From: Verrucomicrobiia bacterium
GTDB lineage: Bacteria > Verrucomicrobiota > Verrucomicrobiia > Limisphaerales > CAIMTB01
DNA: 53,118 bases
NCBI GenBank assembly: GCA_019634625.1
Contig: JAHCBA010000045.1
Span: 1-53,118, forward strand
Reading direction: 5' to 3'
The notes under the pieces were generated by a model. That model did not search any database, was not told where the DNA came from, and saw only the letters and a list, made by a program, of their open reading frames with translations. Below, in pieces: positions 9,040-16,412 of this stretch (position 1 is the stretch's first letter; each line of letters begins with the position of its first letter). A program made the position numbers and the translations under genes.

Positions 9040-9828
9040 ATGGCGAAGGCCAATCGTTATTACATCCCGGGGGAGGGGCGTGCGTCGGGGGTGCGCGACC
9101 TGTTCGCGTCCATCGCCCACCGTTACGACCTGATCAACGATCTGCAGAGTCTGGGGTTGCACCGTTGGTGGAAGGGGCGGCTGATCCGGTGGGCGGGGGT
9201 TCGACCGGGGGAGGAGGCGCTGGACCTGTGCTGCGGGACCGGGGACATCGCCTTCCGGCTGGCGGACGAGGGGGCGCGGGTGACGGCGGTGGATTTCAGC
9301 GAGGCGATGCTGGCGGTGGCGCGGAAGCGTGCGGAAGGGGGAGCGGGGCGGGGCGGGGACAGGGTGCGATTCGAGCAGGGGGATGCATTGGGACTGGCCC
9401 ATGGGGCGGGGCGGTTCGACCTGGTGACCATGGCCTACGGGTTGCGGAATCTGGGCAGCCTTGACGGGGGATTGGCGGAGATGGCGCGGGTGACGCGGGC
9501 TGGGGGGCGGGTGTTGATTCTGGACTTCGGGAAGCCACGGGTGGGTTGGTGGCGCTGGCTGTATTTCCTGCACCTGCGGACGGTGGTGCCGTTGCTGGGA
9601 CGATGGCTGTGCGGGGACACGGATTCGCACGGGTACATCCTGGAATCGCTGCGGCGCTATCCAGAAGGGGAGGAAGTGGCGCGCCGGATGGAGGGGGTGG
9701 GCTGGGAGCGGGTGGAGTGGTGGAACCTGCTTGGGGGGGTGATGACGGTGCACCGCGGCTGGCGGGCGCTTCCCCCGGGGGAGGGCGGGGAAACTGAAGG
9801 GACCGGGGAAGGGCGGGGGGGAGGATAG
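9040..9828 (+). CDS. ubiE: demethylmenaquinone/ubiquinone C-methyltransferase (MenG/UbiE)
   Basis: This SAM-dependent methyltransferase (262 residues from ATG 9040) carries out the last C-methylation of menaquinone. Family marks are the N-terminal VRDLFASIAHRYDLINDLQS block, the SAM motif LDLCCGTGDIAFRLA, VTAVDFSEAML, the MAYGLRNL segment, and GGRVLILDFGKP. The upstream in-frame DNA is the 160-bp repeat and is not coding. The last ~20 residues are a low-complexity Gly/Glu tail. Since respiratory quinone in such bacteria is usually menaquinone, menG is the likelier functional name, but the sequence alone does not decide it. Confidence 0.92.
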   Translation: MAKANRYYIPGEGRASGVRDLFASIAHRYDLINDLQSLGLHRWWKGRLIRWAGVRPGEEALDLCCGTGDIAFRLADEGARVTAVDFSEAMLAVARKRAEGGAGRGGDRVRFEQGDALGLAHGAGRFDLVTMAYGLRNLGSLDGGLAEMARVTRAGGRVLILDFGKPRVGWWRWLYFLHLRTVVPLLGRWLCGDTDSHGYILESLRRYPEGEEVARRMEGVGWERVEWWNLLGGVMTVHRGWRALPPGEGGETEGTGEGRGGG

Positions 9829-9872
9829 GACTCCCCGCCGGGAAGGTGGGCGGGAGGAACCGGACCGTGCGG

Positions 9873-10601
9873 TCAGGCCGGTGTCGCGAAGCGTCTGGCG
9901 ACGTCATCCCAGTGGATGACGTTGAAGAAGGCGGCGACGTAATCGGCGCGGCGGTTCTGGTATTTGAGGTAGTAGGCGTGTTCCCAGACATCGATGCCGA
10001 GCAGGGGGGTACGGCCGGCCATGTAGGGGGAATCCTGGTTGGGGGTGATTTCGAGCCCGATTTCACCGGACGCCTTGTCCATGCTCAGCCAGGCCCAACC
10101 GGATCCGAAGACCGACATGGCGGCCCGGGTGAACTCTGTTTTGAAGGTGTCGAAGGTGCCGAACTTGCGGACGAGGGCTTCCATGAGGGGTCCGGAGGGG
10201 GTGGCGCCACCGTTCCGTCGGAGGAGATTCCAGAAGAGGGTGTGATTGACGTGGCCGCCGCCGTGGTTGCGGACGGCGGTGCGGATCGATTCCGGCACGG
10301 CTCCCAACTGGGAGATGAGGTCGCGGGCGGACTTGGCGGCAAGTTCGGGATGGCCTTCGAGGGCCCGGTTCAGGGAGGTCACGTAACTGGCATGGTGGCG
10401 CCCGTGATGGATCTCCATCGTGCTCTTGTCGATGAACGGTTCGAGGGCGTCGGCCGGATAGGGAAGGGGATCGAGCCGGTGGGGGCCTACGGGGTTGGCG
10501 GCCGGTTGGGCCGGTTGGGCCGGTTGGGCCGAGGCGACGAGGGTTGGGGAGAGGGCGGAGGCCAGGGCGACGGTTTTGAGGGCTGAGCGACGGTTCATCA
10601 T
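9873..10601 (-). CDS. exported Mn/Fe superoxide dismutase
   Basis: This is a 242-residue iron/manganese superoxide dismutase with an N-terminal twin-arginine-like signal (NRRSALK, then a hydrophobic Ala/Leu segment), so it probably acts outside the cytoplasm. Metal ligands fit H65 (MEIHHGRHH), H120 (HGGGHVNHTLFW), D204 and H208 (GIDVWEHAYY). The NQDSPYM segment favours the manganese type over iron. A short Q-P-A triplet repeat (AQPAQPAQPA) links signal and domain; it comes from a 9-bp DNA repeat. The start is the ATG ATG pair at 10601/10598. It is convergent with menG, with 44 bp between them. Confidence 0.92.
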   Translation of the reverse strand: MMNRRSALKTVALASALSPTLVASAQPAQPAQPAANPVGPHRLDPLPYPADALEPFIDKSTMEIHHGRHHASYVTSLNRALEGHPELAAKSARDLISQLGAVPESIRTAVRNHGGGHVNHTLFWNLLRRNGGATPSGPLMEALVRKFGTFDTFKTEFTRAAMSVFGSGWAWLSMDKASGEIGLEITPNQDSPYMAGRTPLLGIDVWEHAYYLKYQNRRADYVAAFFNVIHWDDVARRFATPA

Positions 10602-10672
10602 AGGAATACCCGGGCAGGATGGGGCTGCACGGACTCGCGTCAACCGCGGGATGGACTGCGGCCAGGCAGGCG

Positions 10673-10766
10673 GTGCATCCCGGAGTTGTGGGTGAGGAGG
10701 CAGAGAATCGGAGGGACGAGCTCAGCGAGTCCTCCATCCACGGCACCCCTTCGCTGCGGGCCGGAG
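10673..10766. repeat. 160-bp dispersed element, truncated copy B (inverted)
   Basis: This copy runs opposite to copy A. It opens with GTGCATCCCGGAGTTGTGGG, continues with the TGAGGAGGCA block and the CGGAGGGACGAGCTC core, then loses similarity beyond the GAGTCCTC stretch. The far inverted end is missing. It abuts the stop codon of the convergent symporter gene at 10767. Confidence 0.75.
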
Positions 10767-12569
10767 TCAGGAGGTGGGGCGATCCTCCACGACATCTTCG
10801 ATCGGGGGCGGGGTGGGATGGGGAGGGGACAATTCGCCGCGGTCGAGGCGGCGGAGGTAGTCGCGGTAGGCGCGCATGGCGTGGTGACCGAAGAGGAGGA
10901 GGATGGGGATGTTGGCGAAGAGCATCACGCCGGTGCCGAGGGCGGTCCAGTCGTCGAGCTGGGCATCGGTACGGATGAATCCGAGGGTGGCGACGACGAT
11001 GACGGCGCAGTAGGCGACCTTGTAGGGGAGGACAGCGCGGGGGCCGGCGAGGTAGATGACGCCCTGCTCGCCGTAGTAGCACCAGGAGATGATGGTGGAG
11101 TAGGCGAAGAGCCAGCAGGCGAGGGTGACGAGCCACATGCCGAGGCCGGGGAGGACGCGGTCGAAGGCGTGGCCGGTGAGGGCGGCGCCGACGTAGTCGC
11201 CATAGATGCCGAGGTGGGGGGAGCCGTCGGGGTTGAGGACGGGTTCCGGGGCAAGGGAGGCGACGAGGGGGGTCCAGCGGACGGTCCAGCCGTCATCGGC
11301 GTTGCCTGCGACGACCCCGGCGACGCGGTGGAGGTTGCCGTCGGTATTGGGATTGGGATCGGCGCGGACGAGGAGGAAGAGGGTTTCGTTGGCACGCCAG
11401 CCGGGGCCGGAGGCGAGGTTGGCGACGCGACGGGCTTCGGCGGATTTGGGGGGCAGGGGAGGGGTTTCGAGCTGCCAGGAGCGTGGGGAAGCGGGGGAAG
11501 CGGGGGGGATTGCGGTGAAGCGGAGTTCGGTGCCCGGGGGGAAGGTGGCTTCGGGGCCGCGGTTCCAGGCGCCGCTGAGGAGGATGACGAGGGTGGTGAG
11601 GGTGCAGACGACGAGGGTGTCGATGAAGGGTTCGAGGCCGGCGACGACGCCTTCGCGGACGGGTTCGCGGGTGCGGGCGGCGCAGTGGGCGATGGGGGCG
11701 GAGCCCTGGCCGGCCTCGGAGGAGAAGAGGGCGCGTTTCATGCCCCAGAGGAAGGCGTAGCCGGCGGTGCCGCCGAGGAAGGCGCCGGTGGCTTCGGAGG
11801 GGGAGAAGGCGGCAACGACGATGGAGCGGAGGACGGCCGGGACATCGCCGAGGTGGACGACGAGGACGTAGGCGGCGGCAAGGAGGTAGAGGGCGCACAT
11901 GAGGGGGACGAGGCGGCCGGCGACGGCGCCGATGCGACGGATGCCGCCAATGACCACGGTACCGACGAGGAGGCAGAGGAGGACGCCGACGACGAATCGG
12001 GGGACGGTGGGGAAGTAGGTGTGGGTGATTTCGGCGACGTTCCAGGCCTGGAACATGTTGCCGCCGGTGATGGCGGAGATGATGAGGGTGACGCAGAAGA
12101 GGCCGCCGACGAAGGAGCCGAGGCGTGGGAGGCCGAGGCGGGCGAAGCCGGCCTTGGCGACCCACATGGGGCCGCCGTGGGGGTTGCCGGGTTCGTCGGT
12201 GTTGCGGTAGAGCATGGAGAGGGTGACCTCGGCCGATTTCAGGGCCATTCCGAAGAACCCGACCATCCACATCCAGAACACGGCGCCGGGACCGCCCACG
12301 GCGATGGCGAGGGCAACGCCGCCGATGTTGCCGAGTCCGACGGTGGCGGAGAGGGCGGTGGCGAGGGCCTGGAAATGGTTGATGGCGCCCGGGTCGTGAG
12401 GGTCGTCGTAGCGACCGCGGATGACCCGAACGCCGTGGGTGAGGGCACGGTACTGACTGAAGCCGGACCAGAAGGTGAAGAGTACGCCGGTTCCGAGGAG
12501 GATGTAGAGGACGACATCATGCCAGAGGATGGCGTTGATGGCGGGGAGGAGGTTGGCGAGCCGGTCCAT
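10767..12569 (-). CDS. sodium:alanine/glycine symporter, AgcS family
   Basis: This is a 600-residue membrane protein of the AgcS family (alanine or glycine uptake coupled to Na+). The start MDRLANLLPAINAILWHDVV is followed by FWSGFSQYRALTHGV, the strongly conserved ATALSATVGLGNIGGVALAI, GGPGAVFWMW and LSMLYRNTDEPGNPHGGPMW, plus the later ALFSSEAGQGSAPIAHCAA. The family is usually 450-500 residues. The excess is a ~110-residue, Pro/Ala-rich, apparently soluble segment between late membrane helices (after the ILLSGAWNRGPEATFPPG stretch). ATG 12569 is chosen because sequence further upstream is antisense to the divergent PduS-like gene. The stop lies at the edge of repeat copy B. Confidence 0.93.
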   Translation of the reverse strand: MDRLANLLPAINAILWHDVVLYILLGTGVLFTFWSGFSQYRALTHGVRVIRGRYDDPHDPGAINHFQALATALSATVGLGNIGGVALAIAVGGPGAVFWMWMVGFFGMALKSAEVTLSMLYRNTDEPGNPHGGPMWVAKAGFARLGLPRLGSFVGGLFCVTLIISAITGGNMFQAWNVAEITHTYFPTVPRFVVGVLLCLLVGTVVIGGIRRIGAVAGRLVPLMCALYLLAAAYVLVVHLGDVPAVLRSIVVAAFSPSEATGAFLGGTAGYAFLWGMKRALFSSEAGQGSAPIAHCAARTREPVREGVVAGLEPFIDTLVVCTLTTLVILLSGAWNRGPEATFPPGTELRFTAIPPASPASPRSWQLETPPLPPKSAEARRVANLASGPGWRANETLFLLVRADPNPNTDGNLHRVAGVVAGNADDGWTVRWTPLVASLAPEPVLNPDGSPHLGIYGDYVGAALTGHAFDRVLPGLGMWLVTLACWLFAYSTIISWCYYGEQGVIYLAGPRAVLPYKVAYCAVIVVATLGFIRTDAQLDDWTALGTGVMLFANIPILLLFGHHAMRAYRDYLRRLDRGELSPPHPTPPPIEDVVEDRPTS

Positions 12570-12699
12570 GATTGGGGCGGTATTTTGGGGGGTGAGCGGG
12601 GCGGATGATGACGAGATGGGCGGGATTGTGAATCGCGCAGTGGGTTGGCGTGTCCCGAATCCGTTGTCGGCGTTGGGGCGATGGGGTAATGGGTGGGGC

Positions 12700-14019
12700 A
12701 TGACGCTGGTGGAGCGGGTACGCGAAGCGGGCGTGGTGGGGGCGGGCGGGGCCGGATTTCCGACGCACGTCAAGCTGGGGGTGCCGGCGGAGGTGGTGTT
12801 GGGCAACGGGGCGGAGTGCGAGCCGTTGTTGCACAAGGACGGGGCGGTGATGGAGCGGACGGCGGGGGCGCTGGTGGAGGGGATGCGGCGGGTGATGGGG
12901 GCGGTGGGGGGGGTGGGGGGGGTGGTGGCGATCAAGGGAAAGAACCGCGGGGCGTGGGAGGCCGTGGAGGAGGCATGCCGCGGAGTGGCGGTGGAGGTGG
13001 CGGAACTGGGCGACTACTACCCGGCGGGGGATGAGTACGACCTGGTGCATGCGGTGACGGGGCGGGCGATTCCGCCCGGGGGTCTGCCGCGGGATGTGGG
13101 CTGCCTGGTGCAGAATGTGGAGACGCTGGTGAACGTGGCGCAGGCGGCGGAGGGGCGGCCGGTGACGCACAAGACCCTGACCGTGGCCGGGGCGGTGCGG
13201 GAGGCGGTGACCCTGACGGTGCCGCTGGGGACTTCGATGCGGGCATGCGTGGAGGCCGCGGGAGGGGCGGAGGATCCAGAGAGCGTTTTGATGATCGGGG
13301 GGGTGATGATGGGGGAGGTCACGACGGACTGGGGGACGCCGGTGACGAAGACGACGGCGGGGGTGGTGGTGTTGCCGCGGGGTCACCGGGTGGCGGTGCG
13401 GAAGCTGACGCCGCCCCGGGCGCAGGCGGCGATCGGGAGATCCGCATGCGACCAGTGCCGGTACTGTACGGAGATGTGTCCGCGGTATCTGCTGGGTTAC
13501 GCGGTGGAACCGCACCTGGTGATGCGGGGATTGGGGTTCACGGCCCCGGGTTCGGAGTCATGGAACGAGTGGGCGGGACTGTGCTGCGCGTGCGGGCTGT
13601 GCACGTTGTACGCGTGTCCGGAGGATCTGTTTCCGAAGGAGGCGTGCGACGACGCGAAGGCCGGATTGCGGCGGGGGGGCTGGCGACCCGTGGTGCGGGG
13701 GCCGGTGGAGCCGCATCCGTTCCATGAGGGAAGGCGGGTGCCGTTGAACCGGTTGATCGGACGGCTGGATCTGGCCGGGTACGACCGTCCGGCGCCCTGG
13801 CGGGAGGCGGCGGTGAGGGTGGAGTCGGTGACCTTGCCGTTGAAGCAGCATGCGGGTGCGGCATGCCGGGCGGTGGTGCGGGTGGGCGACCGGGTGCGGA
13901 TGGGGCAGCGGGTGGGCGAGGTGCCGTCGGGGGAACTGGGGGCGCCGGTGCATGCCTCGATGGACGGGGTGGTGGAGGCGGTGGAGGCGACGAGGATTGT
14001 GCTGAGGAGGACCGCATGA
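12700..14019 (+). CDS. pduS: PduS-like flavin/Fe-S electron-transfer protein (RnfC-like)
   Basis: This 439-residue protein has the RnfC/Nqo1-like N-terminal nucleotide and flavin region (VVGAGGAGFPTHVKL, GNGAECEP) and two [4Fe-4S] motifs: C250-x2-C253-x2-C256-x3-C260P and C295-x2-C298-x2-C301-x4-C306P. The layout matches PduS, the cobalamin-reductase or electron-transfer protein of B12-dependent microcompartments. The C-terminal ~80 residues fit a barrel-sandwich/SLBB-type module. ATG 12700 is the first start giving the family's N-terminus. The TGA stop overlaps the ATG of the following shell-protein gene (ATGA), indicating translational coupling. No diol dehydratase, aldehyde dehydrogenase or other shell gene is nearby. 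Confidence 0.85.
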   Translation: MTLVERVREAGVVGAGGAGFPTHVKLGVPAEVVLGNGAECEPLLHKDGAVMERTAGALVEGMRRVMGAVGGVGGVVAIKGKNRGAWEAVEEACRGVAVEVAELGDYYPAGDEYDLVHAVTGRAIPPGGLPRDVGCLVQNVETLVNVAQAAEGRPVTHKTLTVAGAVREAVTLTVPLGTSMRACVEAAGGAEDPESVLMIGGVMMGEVTTDWGTPVTKTTAGVVVLPRGHRVAVRKLTPPRAQAAIGRSACDQCRYCTEMCPRYLLGYAVEPHLVMRGLGFTAPGSESWNEWAGLCCACGLCTLYACPEDLFPKEACDDAKAGLRRGGWRPVVRGPVEPHPFHEGRRVPLNRLIGRLDLAGYDRPAPWREAAVRVESVTLPLKQHAGAACRAVVRVGDRVRMGQRVGEVPSGELGAPVHASMDGVVEAVEATRIVLRRTA

Positions 14020-14567
14020 ACGGGAAGTCGATTGGATTGATCGAGCTGACGAGCGTGGTGGCGGGATTTGCGGCGGCCGACGCGATGCTGAAGGCCGGGG
14101 ACGTCCGGTTGCTGCTCTCGCGGTCGATCTGTTCCGGGAAGTACATGGTGCTGATTGGCGGGGAGCCGGCCGCGGTGGAGAGCGCTCTGGAGGCCGGGGT
14201 GCGGGCGGGGCGGGGGTGTCTGATCGACCGCACCCTGATTGCCAACCTCCATCCCGAGGTGCTGGCGGCGATCGGGCGGGGGACGGTGCCGAAGCCGGAG
14301 GGGGCGCTGGGTTTGGTGGAGTCGTTCCAGGTGGCAACGATGGTGGCGGCGGCGGATGCGGCGGTGAAGGCGGCGGACGTTCGGATCCACGAATTGCGGT
14401 TGGCCATGGCGCTGGGGGGCAAGGCGTTCGTGGCTTTGAGCGGCGAGGTGGCGGCGGTGCAGGCCGGGGTGGCGGCGGCCCGCCGGGTGGTGGAGGAGGC
14501 GGGGGCGCTGGTGAATGCGGTGGTCCTGGCCCGTCCGCATCCCGATGTGTACCGGGAGATGGTGTAG
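14016..14567 (+). CDS. pduT: PduT-like tandem-BMC shell protein
   Basis: The protein has 183 residues with two BMC domains (about 5-85 and 95-180). The first begins GKSIGLIELTSVVAGFAAAD, the second EGALGLVESFQVATMVAAAD, both close to the BMC consensus. Cys39 in SRSICSGKYMVLIGG sits where PduT carries the Cys that coordinates a [4Fe-4S] cluster at the centre of the trimer, which would let electrons cross the shell. The gene overlaps the PduS-like gene by 4 bp, and PduS and PduT are known to interact. This supports a joint role at a microcompartment whose other parts are encoded elsewhere. Confidence 0.9.
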   Translation: MNGKSIGLIELTSVVAGFAAADAMLKAGDVRLLLSRSICSGKYMVLIGGEPAAVESALEAGVRAGRGCLIDRTLIANLHPEVLAAIGRGTVPKPEGALGLVESFQVATMVAAADAAVKAADVRIHELRLAMALGGKAFVALSGEVAAVQAGVAAARRVVEEAGALVNAVVLARPHPDVYREMV

Positions 14568-14610
14568 GGGGGAGGCCTGAAACCTGAAAGCTGAAAGCTG
14601 AAGGCGGAAA

Positions 14611-14680
14611 CCTGAGACCTGAGACCTGAGACCTGAGACCTGAGACCTGAGACCTGAGACCTGAGACCTGAGACCTGAAG
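14611..14680. repeat. 7-bp tandem repeat (CCTGAGA)n
   Basis: Nine perfect CCTGAGA units are followed by one imperfect unit (CCTGAAG). Looser related units (CTGAAAG-like) lie just upstream from about 14579. The array sits between the convergent PduT-like and sulfatase genes, 44 bp past the shell-gene stop. It has no unique spacers, so it is a microsatellite rather than a CRISPR, and copy number is likely to vary between strains. Confidence 0.95.
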
Positions 14681-14693
14681 CCTGGGGGGTGGG

Positions 14694-16073
14694 TCAGGGG
14701 GGGGGAGGAAGGGGGGAGGCGGGGGGTTGCCAGGGGACTGAGCCGGCGCGCTGGATGTGGATGCGGAGGGCGGCGAGGAGGGTGCGGAGCTGGTTGGGTT
14801 GGGTGGGGGCGAGGTTGTGTTCCTCGCGAGGATCGACGTCGAGGTGATAGAGTTCGAGGGGACTGAAGGGGTCGTTCTGGACCAGTTTCCAGCCATCGCG
14901 CAGGAGGGCGTGATAGCTCATGCCGCCGTAGCGTCCGCCTTCGCGCCGGACGAAGTAGAATTCGCGGGAGGGGGTGAGGGGCTGACCGCGGAAGGCGGGG
15001 AGGAGGCTTTCGGCGTCAAGGTCGTTGGGAAGGGGAAGGGCGGCGAGTTCGAGGAAGGTTGGGAAGACATCGAAGGTCAGGGCGGGCTGGGTGCAGAGGG
15101 TCCCGGGTTCGATGGTGCCGGGCCAGCGGGCGAGGAAGGGGACGCGGAGGCCACCGTCGTAGTGGCTTTGTTTGCCGTCGCGCCACGGATCGTTGTTTTG
15201 GGCATGGGGGAGGGAGCCGCCGTTGTCGGAGGTGAAGACGACGAGGGTTTTCTCGTGGAGGCCGGTGCGGCGGAGGGTGTCGAGGACACGACCGACACCG
15301 TGGTCGAGGTGTTCGACGAAGGCGATGTTGCGGGCACGGGGTTCGTCGAGGCCGGGGTGGCGTTGGCGGACCCGGTCGAGCCAGTCGGCGGGGGGTTCGA
15401 TGGGGAAGTGGGGGGCGTTGTAGGAGAGGAAGAGAAAGAAGGGTTGGTCCCGGGTGTGGGCGCGGTCCTCGATGTAGTCAATGGCCCACTGGGTGAAGAG
15501 GTCGGTGGCATGGCCGACGGGGTGGATGGGGTCCGCGTTGAGGCGGAGGTAGTGGTGGCCGTGACGGAGGTGGCGGGTGTAGCTGTCCATCATGTCGCCG
15601 AGGAAGCCGTGGAAATGGTCGAAGCCGCGTTCGTTGGGGGTGTTGGGGGATGCCAGTCCGAGATGCCATTTGCCCACCAGGGCGGTGTGGTAGCCGGCCT
15701 GACGGAGGTGATCGGCGAGGGTGGGGGTGGCGGGATCGAACCAGCCCCAGGAGTCGCGGGGGTCGGTGCGGATGACGCCGGGGACGCCGACACGGTCGGG
15801 GTAACGTCCGGTGAGGATGGCGGCGCGGGTGGGGGAGCAGACGGTGGCGTTGGCCCGCATGGCGGTGAAGCGGAGGCCTTCGCCGGCGAGGCGATCGAGG
15901 TGGGGGGTATGGACGTCCGCGGCGCGGTAGGCCGAGACGTCACCGATGCCGAGGTCATCGGTGAGGATGAAGAGGAGGTTCGGAGGCGCGGCGTGGGGCG
16001 AAGGGCCGAGGGTAAGGAGGGTAAGGAGGGTGAGGAGGGTGAGGAGGGTGAGGAGGAGAGGGTGGAGGGACAT
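14694..16073 (-). CDS. secreted S1-family sulfatase
   Basis: This is a 459-residue type I sulfatase. The signature C79-S-P-T-R-A (in NATVCSPTRAAILTGRY) carries the Cys that a formylglycine-generating enzyme converts to the catalytic aldehyde. The N-terminal LLFILTDDLGIGD holds the paired Asp metal ligands, and KTLVVFTSDNGG supplies the later Asp/Asn ligands. The signal peptide is odd: its hydrophobic core is made of Leu-Thr-Leu units encoded by a 9-bp DNA repeat. S1 sulfatases hydrolyse sulfate esters of polysaccharides or small molecules; the substrate cannot be read from sequence. The maturase gene is not in the window. The gene is convergent with the PduT-like gene. Confidence 0.93.
   Translation of the reverse strand: MSLHPLLLTLLTLLTLLTLLTLGPSPHAAPPNLLFILTDDLGIGDVSAYRAADVHTPHLDRLAGEGLRFTAMRANATVCSPTRAAILTGRYPDRVGVPGVIRTDPRDSWGWFDPATPTLADHLRQAGYHTALVGKWHLGLASPNTPNERGFDHFHGFLGDMMDSYTRHLRHGHHYLRLNADPIHPVGHATDLFTQWAIDYIEDRAHTRDQPFFLFLSYNAPHFPIEPPADWLDRVRQRHPGLDEPRARNIAFVEHLDHGVGRVLDTLRRTGLHEKTLVVFTSDNGGSLPHAQNNDPWRDGKQSHYDGGLRVPFLARWPGTIEPGTLCTQPALTFDVFPTFLELAALPLPNDLDAESLLPAFRGQPLTPSREFYFVRREGGRYGGMSYHALLRDGWKLVQNDPFSPLELYHLDVDPREEHNLAPTQPNQLRTLLAALRIHIQRAGSVPWQPPASPLPPPP
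16012..16056. repeat. 9-bp tandem repeat inside the sulfatase signal sequence
   Basis: Five 9-bp units (two GTAAGGAGG, three GTGAGGAGG on the + strand) encode successive Leu-Thr-Leu triplets in the signal-peptide core of the sulfatase. Gain or loss of a unit keeps the frame and changes only the length of the hydrophobic core. Confidence 0.85.
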
Positions 16074-16221
16074 GGGGATGGCAGGGGATCAGGGTGACAA
16101 AGGACCGGCCATGGGGGGCGTTTCGAAGGCAGGGAGGGCAACGAGAAGGGGCCTGGGCACGGGGGAACGGTATAGGCTGCTGAGAACCTGGTGGGTAGCT
16201 GGAAGTGAGCTGGAATGAGAA

Positions 16222-16335
16222 TGATATAGTAAGTCAGACACATTGGTGTTGACGTGCGGAAGATATAACAAGTGCAGACCCTTTGATGTTGACCGAGGAT
16301 TGATAGAAAGGCAGGCGCAATGCTGTTGACTCCGC
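16222..16335. repeat. degenerate ~40-bp direct repeats with a TGTTGAC core
   Basis: In the 339-bp gap between the sulfatase and the WD40 kinase there are three spaced copies of a TGTTGAC/CTGTTGAC core, with GTTGAC at 16248, 16288 and 16325 (spacing 40 and 37 bp). Copies one and two also share flanking AGT-CAGAC and GGA-GATA words. A similar GATTGTTGACC occurs at 29-40 near the window start. TTGAC resembles a -35 box, so these could be promoters or operators, or remnants of a small mobile repeat. The rest of the gap shows no ORF. Confidence 0.4.
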
Positions 16336-16412
16336 AGAGGAGTCCGGCGCCGATGGGGTTGGGGGTTGAGATTGGCGTGGGCGGAGGGGGTGGGAGGGGT
16401 TAACACGGGGGG

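Noticed and set aside
10686-12608. A 640-residue plus-strand frame opposite the AgcS symporter
   Set aside because: Gly/Glu/Asp-rich shadow of a membrane protein gene; the symporter motifs on the other strand are decisive.
14578-14680. A CRISPR-like array
   Set aside because: Units are 7 bp with no unique spacers; it is a microsatellite. No cas gene occurs anywhere in the window.
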